Source of the DNA: Lepidonotus clava
Lineage: Eukaryota > Annelida > Polychaeta > Phyllodocida > Polynoidae
Direction of reading: 5' to 3'
Assembly: GCA_936440205.1 (NCBI GenBank)
Contig: OW387133.1
Span: forward strand, 49,006,374 to 49,070,373
DNA length: 64,000 bases
Position numbers and translations under genes: made by a program. The notes beneath the pieces were generated by a model that did no database searches, was not told where the DNA came from, and saw only the letters and a program-made list of their open reading frames with translations. The stretch's first letter is position 1; each line of letters begins with the position of its first letter. This document shows positions 14,043 through 24,400 of the stretch, piece after piece.

Positions 14043-14296
14043 GTGGACAAGAAAAGGGGACTGATCAAGGAGATAAACGTTATTTTGAATACTATTCGAA
14101 ACGATGGTCAATCTGCTATCGATTCTATCTTATTTGGTGACACTCGTGATCCCCATCTTTCATTTAGTTCCCCAGAAAATGTGATAATTTAACTAATGAA
14201 CTCAACTCGTATCCCATCCACTTACTGCATGACATACCACCATTGGAGGCGGCTCTTGATGCTATGACTTTCAAATCAATGGATACCTATGTCTAG
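14043..14296 (+). pseudogene. Broken coding remnant, family unknown
   Basis: Two adjacent stretches have protein-like composition but lie in different frames, so the unit looks broken. The first part contains VDKKRGLIKEINVILN and the second HDIPPLEAALDAM. It may be a remnant of a mobile element or of a host gene; I cannot place the family. Confidence 0.3.
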
Positions 14297-14630
14297 TACA
14301 TCGGTCAAAGTCCTTTACTTTCGTGGAGAAAGGTTAATTTGCATCAGTAATGTAGAAGTTGGTATGGACTAATTGTCTAGCACCTTGGTATTTTCAGTGA
14401 TGTCTTAATGGGTGTTTTGCATGTAGCTACACCACCAATACCTGTAGACCCTCCTCTTTTGACCCAATTTTAGTTTGTTTACTGCAACAACAGCCTTAGA
14501 TTGAATTATTACAATCGATAGTTGCAGTACATATCACTCAAAGTCTTTTTGTCTCAGAGCCTAGTCTTATATGTTCATTTTAATTTGTCAATTGTTTCAT
14601 TGGCCTTTCGATATGCATAGTATAGGCCTA

Positions 14631-14745
14631 CAGGGGCAGATCCGGGATTTCTGAAAAGGAGGGTTAGCATAATTATAGGTTAAGTACTAAAACGGTGTGC
14701 AGTAAGGTGGGTTGTGGGGGGGGGGGGGGTCCGCCCCCTTAGTTT
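14631..14745. mobile_element. Inverted-repeat element remnant (family of 19442-19590)
   Basis: It begins caggggcagatccggg, like the ends of the 15523 and 15708 elements. Its next 60 bases (tttctgaaa, gggttagcat, agtactaaaac) match the copy at 19442-19590. It contains a run of 14 G. It is probably a decayed non-autonomous DNA transposon. Confidence 0.5.
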
Positions 14746-15348
14746 ATTGGTGTCGGACTGTCACCTGTCTCTTTTGATTGTGTTTCGAGATGTAGGTGTA
14801 TCATTTTGTTGATGTACTGTGAGACATCATATGGTTTTCGTTGGATCAACCAATGCCAAAAATGTAGGCCTATATTGTATGGAACAGCTGCAAAGTAACA
14901 ACTTAAGTCCCATTGTTAGAAGTAGCTCTAGGTCCCTATAGGTGTAAGCTATCACTTCATTGCAGCCTATAGACGTTTCTGATCCCTTGGTTGTTGAGTA
15001 TGAACGCCATGACGTCATCCAACAAATACACTACGCGCTATCCTAAGTCAAGAACAATTGCTTGTTTGCGATTCTCATACGCAGGTCCACAGGGACGTAG
15101 GTAGATTTTGGCGGAGGCCTTTCCAGAGGAGAGTCATTTTTGAACTATAAATTTGTCCCTGAGGTCTGTTTTTACAATGAGAAAAGAAGACAAAAAGCAC
15201 TCATTAGAAATGATGTTTAAGGTGTACATAACTAGGCCTATGTGCTTCTCAATCCACTTCTTAAAGAAAATCTGGTCAATTTTGCAGAGAAAAGGGAGTT
15301 TTAGAAGATGCAGGAGTGTGCGGACGGCGGCCGAGGGAGTGAGCAACT

Positions 15349-15360
15349 GATCACGTGATC
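15349..15360. promoter_or_regulatory. Palindromic E-box upstream of the ankyrin gene
   Basis: The sequence GATCACGTGATC is a perfect 12-base palindrome centred on CACGTG, an E-box of the type bound by bHLH-zip factors such as USF, MITF and TFE. It lies 28 bases before the predicted ATG at 15388, so it is in either the promoter or the 5' UTR. Binding is inferred from the motif only. Confidence 0.45.
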
Positions 15361-15387
15361 CAAGCCCCGTGCGCAGGCGCCAACAAG

Positions 15388-15489
15388 ATGTCGTCGCTGA
15401 CGGCCCAGGACGCGCAGGGCGTCACGCCCATCATGTTGGCATGCCAACAGCAGGATGAGGACAAGGTGGACGCCCTCCTCAAGAAAAAG
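15388..15489 (+). CDS. Ankyrin gene exon 1
   Basis: Encodes residues 1-34, beginning MSSLTAQDAQGVTPIMLACQ, the first half of ankyrin repeat 1. Donor gtaagc. A TGA stands in frame upstream at 15340, and 15388 is the first in-frame ATG after it. Confidence 0.75.
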
Positions 15490-18400
15490 GTAAGCACTAC
15501 TTTCAAGACTAGGCCTATATTGCAGTGGCAAATCCCCCCCCCCCCTCCCTAGACCCACGGGACAAAATTTTGGCACCTTAAAATTGGAAGATCTGTGAAA
15601 ATCTGGTGTTTTTCAGTCTTCATTTTTGTAAAGGGGGTCAGGGTTTGCACCCCCTAGAGGACTTACTCTGGATCCGCCTCTGTATTGTGCCTGGATGGAA
15701 GTGCAGGCAGTGGCGGATCCAGGGGGGGGGGGGGCAAAAGGGGCAATTGCCCCCCCTAGACAAAAAATGGACTCTCGTAGTTTTGACAAATCTGATGAGA
15801 AATTTTGCAAGCTAAATCATGGGGGGTGGGGGCTGATATATTGCCCCCCCCCCCTAGAAGACAGACTCTGGATCCGCCCCTGGCAGGGGATGTATTAGTG
15901 GAGGGAGGGGGAGAGGGTACTCCAAAAGGTTCTGACCCCTCCCTCTTTGTTGGGAACTAGACTATACCGACATAGCTGTAAGATGGGAAAGTACTGCGTG
16001 CACCAGTAGGCTCAATGGCATATTGAAGCGACAAACTCTTGGAACAATAGTTGCCATACTATTATGTAATGGAAACGTAACCGGTTCAATTCTATCCATG
16101 TAGCATGCAAGGTGTGATTGGCCCTGGGCCCGGGTAGACCCTCTATATCTTGATAATCATATTGCAATACTAGCCGTAGGCCCTATAGGCCTATATCATA
16201 TGCCCTTTATCTTTATCCTATCATTATTACTTCTTTCTACTTTCGCCATATGCCTATAGGTCATTTTGTTAGATGTTGATCCAATCACATATTTAAATCA
16301 CTAAGGAGAACGGTTCCAATAAATGCAGTGCTCCTTAAACCACGTCTACAATAATTGACCACAATAATACCTTTGCTTACATTATGTCCGCTGTGAATAC
16401 AATTTAAAAGATTATGACTATAGGATAAGGGCATTCCACCAATGAAGTACTGCACGTCCTGTCAATATGTATAGCCTCTGAACAGCCAAAGCTGTTGACA
16501 CCGATCGTGTCTGCCCATTCAATTAACATGAACATGACCTAGGCCTAGGCCCTATTTGGTCGCATTTCTAATCTGCATAGGACCATGGTAATCTTATGAT
16601 GAAATCAGAATAATTTGCATATCAAAAATCATAAACAAGGCCTATAGGCCTAGAAGTAAAAATATAGGGGTCATATTGTCAATCAATGCAGCATGAGAGC
16701 AAACTGCTTAAATATCCTGTATAGGCGATACGCTGTGTAAAGAAAAAATAAAACAATCCAAATTGCATATTGCCTCTCCCCCTTCAGGTACCGTTGACGA
16801 CGACGGACAACACGGGGAAGACGGCGCTACACTACAGCGTGGAGAATGACTCTCCCGCCATCCTGGAGAAGATCCTGAACGCCGACCGCTCTGTGTTGGA
16901 GATCAAGGACAATGATGGCTACACCCCCCTGCAGCTGGCCACCATCGCCGGCAACAGGCCCGTCATCGAGTCGCTCGTCAAGAACAACGCCGACATCAAC
17001 ACCAGGGACAACGAGGGCCACACACCTGCTCACTGGGTCACAGGTGCGACACATAGGCACTACCTTGATCACAGTCTTTTAGCCCACACTTAAAACTTAT
17101 CATTAATCTTGTTAGTGATACAGTAGACGGAGGGTCTACGACTATTCAGTCGGTATTATGTTACCGTGTCTTATCAATCTATAGAAAATAAAGCGTCCCA
17201 GATTATAAAGATAGGCTATGCTCGTCAACCATTCAGTTTTTAATCAGGGTAATAGTAGAAAAATGATCACTTAGTCAATGTCTAAATCACTGCTCTTAAG
17301 TTATCAGGCTAATTTACAAGTTATGCCAATGGTTGACGATCCATTGAGGATGGTGGCCAACCTTACATCCATAAGTTAGGTAACATGTACTCTGTTCGAA
17401 CATTATCACACTGTTCTAGTAAAAGCAATATAAACCACCTGTTGCAGTGTGTGGCCACGCGGGCCTGTTGGACTACCTGGCCGACAACGGGGCCGACCTG
17501 AACGCCCAGGACCGGCACCAGGCGCGCCCCATGCACTACGCCGCCCAGATGTCGGGCGCCGCCTCGGCCGAGGACCGCAAGACGGGCACCAATATGCTGA
17601 AGAAACTCATCGCCAAAGGCCTGCCCGTGGACGTGGAGGACACGGACCAGCGCTCCCCACTCCTCTGGGCCGCGAGTGCAGGTAGGGAAAAAGTTGGTTT
17701 TTGTTATTTGAAGGTTTCCAATTGCCGGCGACCTTTTCTTGTCCGAAGGCATTCATTTGATGACCTAGTACGCCCTATTGTCCGTATACCTGTGTTCTTT
17801 TGATGACCTATTGTTGCTCTGAAACATTCATTTGACAACTTTTTATTGTTCTAAGCCTCTATTCGATAACCTTTTTTTGTCCTAAGGTACTCACTTGATG
17901 TATATATCCTAACGTATTTATTTGATGACCTTTTAGCATCCTAAGGCACTCAGGTGATAACAATTTGCTGTGCTGAGGTATTCACTTGGTGACCTTTTAT
18001 TGTCTAAAGGCATTCATTTAATGACCTTTTATTGTACCTCTAAATTGACACCTAAAAAGAGTTCATTACAAAGGCACATGGTCGTAATACCTGCTATGTC
18101 CATATTCACTATAAGGATGGTAGGAATGGGAAAACCCTACAATAACTGATCGGAGGTGACCTATTTGCAGTCCTTTTAACAAGGGTAATCTTTTTTGATA
18201 AGTACTGATTAAATCTGAAAATGCTGTTAATATTTCGTCTTAAAAAGCCTGCGTTTCTAATGACTTAGTATTGTTACGTTTTCGCTTTCAACTTGTAATT
18301 TGCCGTCATACCTACGTAAATATTAGATAACCTCGTCGATTATCTGAGTCGAATTCGTGCACTCCTTAAACACTATGCAGTAATCTTACACCTATAACCA

Positions 18401-21400
18401 GATACAGGTAGAAAGCAGATAAGCTGGTTTTAGCTGATGTCTTACAGTAATCTTGTACTAAGTATACAAGGTTACCCGTGTATAAACCTAAGTATACACA
18501 GGGATGCGTACGTGTTCATTGGTAACTATAAATCCACTCGCACGTCTAATATGTGGTTATTATCACTCAACGTTGAGAAAAAATGTAACTGTCTCGCAGA
18601 GCAGTCAGAATTTCCACAAATCAACATAAAACATGCCCCACCCCACCCCACCTCAGCTTATGCATACAAGAGAGGCCAGTGGAGTACAAAAGTTTCTTAA
18701 AGAACCGATTCTAACAAAATGATTAAACAAAGTGTGGCGGAATCCTTGGAACGTCATCAACGTTATAGCATATCTTCGAGGATATATATCAAATAACCTC
18801 TCCTTATTCACCAAAAAAAACTTTAAAAAAAAGAGTTCTTTGTATTGGCCGCACTCAAGTGGTATAGTCAAACGTGTCCTTATGCGGTAGAATATGTTAT
18901 ATTGGTTATACGTTTTGTAACTTATACCCATTACCGACTAGGCCTCAGAATTTACATTTGGCCCGTAGTTAACAATTATAAGATGCGCACTCCGTGACAG
19001 ATGTGAAATTGGTTTTATAGTAGGCCTATAAATGATTGATATTTGTGCAGGGAGTACGACGGGCCTGGAGGTGTTGGTGGACGCGGGTGCCCCCGTGGAC
19101 TCGGTGGACAAGGACGGACTCACCGCCTTACATTGCTGTGCTTCTAAAGGATTTGATCCCTGTGTGGATGTCCTCAAACGTAAAGGTGCTAACGTGGACA
19201 GCATGGACAAAAATGGCTGCACGCCAATATTCTATTCTGTGACTCTAGGACATAAAAACTGTACAAAAAAGCTTCTGGATGCCGGAGCCAATCCGGATCA
19301 CCGTGATACCAGAGGGCGCACGTGAGTATGATAGGCCTATATTCTATAGATTGGTCAAGATGTTATAAAAGTACACATGCCTGTTTGACTCCAAATAGAA
19401 AGGGATAGAAACGGATTCTAAGAGTTAAGTGGAATATAAGAGGGGCGGATGAAGGGTTTCTGAAAGTGGGAGGGGGGTTAGCATAGGCCTATAGTAGGCT
19501 AAATACTGAAACAAGCCATTGACCCGCCATCTTTAGGGGTCTACGTACCAAAATGGGGGGGGGGGGGATCCCTGGACCCTCCCTGAATCAGCACGTGAAC
19601 TATATGGATTAATTTAAACGACTTATAATAAGTAGGCACGATTTTTGTAATCTGAACTACCTTTTCTTGTTTCAATGAACAACTAAAAGCGATATATTTT
19701 AGAAAACATACTTTTGGACTCTATAATTTCTAAATACATACACAACGAATTACACAGTAAACATACTATGGTGTATGTGGCACTTATGTTATTCTTGATG
19801 GTCCAACAATCCTTGCTACTCCATACGTTTGAAGTACCTTTTAAGCTGTGAGTCTTATTCCTATTGCATTTCCAGACCCGCTCACTGTGCTGCAGCGAAA
19901 GGCTCTTTAGATCAAGTAAAGTTGCTTCAGGATAAGAACGGTAATGTGTGGCAAAAGAGTAATCGTGGTGAATATCCTATACATGAAGCGTCTCTGGCAA
20001 GAAAGACAGGTAAGTGTCTCTCTATGTATCGATCTGACTGATATGTTTGCAAGAAATTCACCTAATTATGCAAATGGATGTCTACATCGTTATTGTAAAG
20101 GAACTCTTTAGAATGAAAAAGGATGAAATCTGTCCTGAATGAGGAAGATTGAATTATCAGTTTTAGTATTATATTCAAATACTATCCCTATTTTGTACAT
20201 GTTTATATTGGACCATTATAATGTTACAATTATCATGTTGAAAATTTAAACCTAATATTACTATGCCTATTTCATACATTTTAGATACCGTTGAATATTT
20301 GCTGATAAAGAATGAAGATAAAGTCAATATTCCTAACAACGAGGGTCGAACCTGCTTACATATAGCGGCCCTAACCAATAACCTTGTTTTGTGCAAGAAG
20401 TTAGTTGCAAAAGGAGCTACGTTAAATCAAAAGATGAAAGGAAGGGTATGTCGCATTTTATCCCTAAAATATTTTTGTATGGTAGACTAGTTTTCAATCT
20501 GTAACCCCAATCTTCCCATTTCTGATTAACTTAGACCAATGTAGAGAGATGAATAACTAAATTGGTTAAACTTAGTCATATCTGGATTTGTAGAATTCAA
20601 GTTTTCAAAGAATCCTGTTTCGTATAAATATAATTTGTCCTTGGTGCAACCAAATTGAAATACATATTTTATGACTTGATTGAATATATGATGTATAGAC
20701 ATAGAGAAAATTGTGACTAAATTATGTAATTAGTATAATTATTTCTATTCAAGGACACTGAATTAACGGCCTATGATGCAGCAAAACTGAAGAACTATAA
20801 TGAAACAGCAGAGTACCTGAAGGAACTTGGTGCTAAACCTGCCAAAGAGATAGAAGATGACAAGCCAGAGCCTGTTCAAGAAGAACCTGAGAAGGAAAAG
20901 GAGAGTGAAAAACCTGAGGAAGAGACACCTAAAGAAGAAGAAAAGCCTGAGGAGAAAGAAGATGAAAAACCAAACGAGGCTGGAAACCAAGAAGAAAAGC
21001 CAGAAGAGGCCAAGGAACCAGAAAAGGAACCTGAAGAAGCTGAAAAATCAGAAGAAAAATCTAGCGAGGAAAAAACTGAAGATCCCAAAGTACAAGAGGC
21101 AGCGGTAGTTGCCGCTGCTAATGCTGCTGTAGCTGATGAAGAGAAGGCCAAAGAGGAAGTTAAAGAAGAAGAAAAGCCAGCAGAACAAAAAGCAGCAGAG
21201 GAGAAAGCAGCAGAGGAGAAAGCAACAGAGGAGAAAGCAGCAGAAGAAAAACCAACAGAAGAAAAACCAACAGAAGAAAAACCAACAGAAGAAAAACCAG
21301 CAGAGGAAAAAGCTGAGGATCCACAAGTTCAAGAAGCAGCAGTGGTTGCTGCTGCAGCTGCTAGTGAAGAGAAGCCTGAAGATGAAGCCAAAAAAGACGA

Positions 21401-24400
21401 AACACCAACAGAGGAACCATCTGAAGAACCCAAAGCAACGGAGGAAGCACCAACTGAACCAAAGGCAGAGGAAGTTAAGCAAGAAGATAAATCTGAAGAT
21501 AAACCAGAGGATTCTACAGTTGAACAGAGCTCAGAGCAAGAACCCCAAGCAGAGAAAGGAAGTGAACAAAAACCTGAGGAGGCAGCTGAAGAAAAACAGG
21601 CAGGGAAAGAAACGGTAGTAGATCAGGTTCCCCCAGTAGGTGCAGCCGCAGTGGTAGCTGCTACAGAAAAGGAGAAAAAAGGTACCAAAAAGAAAGATGG
21701 GCAGAAGAAAGATGCCAAAAAGACTAAGGATGAGAAAAAATCAAAGAAAGAGAAGACAAAAGATGGGAAGGTAAAGGAACCGAAGGAACCGAAGGAAAAA
21801 CAGGTGAAAGAAAAAGAGGTCAAGGAAAAGGATGAAGAAGCTGTTACAAAGAAAGAGGAAGAGACCCCTCTTGAAGCAGCCCCTGCAGAAGATGCCCCAG
21901 AAGAACAAGCACCAGATGGCACAACTATTGCTGCTGCAGCTGGGGTTGCTGCGGTCGCTGGTGCAGCTGGTGCAGCTGGTATTGCTGCTGCAGCTGCTGT
22001 GGCTAAAGACAAAAAACCTAAAGAAACACAACCAGAAGATGAAAGGGTAAAGCTTGGGAAACCAGATCCGGAGGCTAAACCTGATCAAGCAAAGCCTGAT
22101 GAAGTTGTTGAGAAGGAAGCACCTGAGAAAAAGAAAGGAAAGAAAGTTAAAAAGGCTGCTAAAGAAGAAGAGCCGAAGCAAGCAGAAGCAAAGAAAGAGA
22201 AAGAAGCTGCTAAAGAAGGAGAGCCGAAGCAAGCAGAATCTGAAAAACAACCAGACTCACAAGCACCAAAAGATGAGGTTCAAGACATTGATAAAAAGGA
22301 ACCTGTCAATGCTGCTGATAATGTAACTGCAGTAGCAGCAGGCGCTGCTGTGATAGACAAAGAAACTGAAGCCAGTCCTAAAAAATCTAAAGACCCAAAA
22401 AAGAAGGAGAAAGATCCAACCAGTCCAAAGAAGGAAAAGGAGACCCCAAAAAGTCCGGAACCATCAAAGAAATCGAAGAAGGCAAAGGAGGCAGACCCAA
22501 AGCCAGATGAACAAAAGAAATCAAAATCAAAGCAAGATCCGACTAAAAAGGGAGCAACAGAAGGAGAGAAAAAGCAAAGACAGAAGGACAACTGGGACTA
22601 TGATGCTCCTGATGCTGACCACAAAGTGGATGCTTGGAATAAGGGATATAAACCAGGACAATCAGAGTTGGAAAAGGGTCCCGATTACAAAAAGCCAGAG
22701 GGCAAAAGCAAAATTGATACCGGTGGAACATATCAGAGACCCAAGAAAGACAAAGACGGAAAAGAAACTGTCCCAAAGAAAAAGAAGAAGGAAGGTGAAC
22801 AGGGCGAAGATAAAGAAGGAAAGGAGAACTCACCGAAAAAGAAAAAGAAAGAAGGTGAGCAAGGAGACACCAAAGAAGGAAAAGACAGTTCACCAAAAAA
22901 GAAAAAGAAGGAATCCGAACAGGGGGAGGACAAAGATGGGAAGGAAAGTTCACCAAAGAAGAAAAAGAAAGATACAGAAGAAGGGAAAGATAACGAAGAG
23001 AAGGAAGGTACACCAAAAAAGAAAAAGGATAAAGAAAAGGTTGAAGACAATAAAACAAAAGATAGTACCGAAACTGAAAGCAAAAACGAGGTTGATAGAG
23101 ATGAAAATGGAGATTTAGTTACTGCAGCGGCAGTAGGTGCTGGTGCAGGGGTTTTAGCAGGAGCAGCAGTAGCCGGAACAGCAGCAGCAATTGCAGCAAA
23201 GGACGACAAAGAAAAGAAAGACAATAAAAATAAAGGATCAGATTTAAAAGATGACAAAAAGAAGACCGAAAAAGATACTACTGATCACAAATTGGACAAT
23301 GAAAAGAACAAGAAAGCTCTTACTGACAAAGATAAGAAAGATGGGAAAAGTAAACAGGAAAAGGAAAAGGAGGCAAAAGGAAAATCTGGTGATGGTGACA
23401 CAGACACGGCTGATAAAAAGCAAAAGAAAGAAAAAAAGAAGGATAAGGAATCAGGTGATAACAAAGATTCAGCACTGCTAGCAGCGGGTGCAGCCTCAGA
23501 GGAATCACCTGCTAAGAAAAAGAAAAAGAAGGAGGGAGACAAAGGCACAAAGGATGAAGGAAGCAAGGTAGAAGGTACAGAAGGTGATTTGAAAAAGAAG
23601 AAAACTGCAAAGAAAGACTTGGGAGATAAATCAGAACAGGAACAAAATGAAACAAACAAAAAAGGTGACTCATCAGGAGAGGTAACAGCTGTAGCAGGTA
23701 CAGAATCGACAGAAAAGAAGAAAAACAAAAAGAAAGAAACAGACAAAGAAGCAGATTCAAAAGATAAGAAAGAGTTAGAGGCAGAAGAAGTCACTGCTAC
23801 AAAGTCATCATCTGAAGATACAAAAGAAAAAGATGGCACAACAACTGAAAGTGACAAAAAGACAACAAGAGAGGGGGAAGGTGGTGCTTTACTGGCTGCT
23901 GGGGCAGTCACAGATGAAGCACAGAAAAAAAAGAAAAAGAAGAAGAAGGAAGAGGAAGGAAAAGGAACAAAAGATGCAGCAGAGGGAATACTTGACGAAA
24001 ATGATGAGGACACAAAGAAGAAAAAAGGCACAAAAAAAGCAAAGGGTGACAAATCTACAGAGGAAGGCACAGAAGCAGAATCTTTAGAAGTTAAAAAAGA
24101 GGATGCCCAAGATATCAAGAAAGAGAAGCTGGAAGAAAGAGAAGCTAAAACCAGTGACGAGTTAGTGGGGGAAGGAGCAATAGATAAATCAGCAGAGGGC
24201 AAAGAATCAACACAAGAAGGTAAAGGAGAATTTGAGCAAGGAAAGGAAAGTGAGCAAGCAGGCAAAGGAGATCCTGAAGGAGAGAATGGGGCATTACTGG
24301 CTGGTGCAGCTGGTGCAGGTTTAGCTGCTGGAGCAGCTGGAGCAGCTGTGGCAGTTGCTGCAACAACCGATGAGTCAAAGAAGGATGAACCAAAGAAAAA

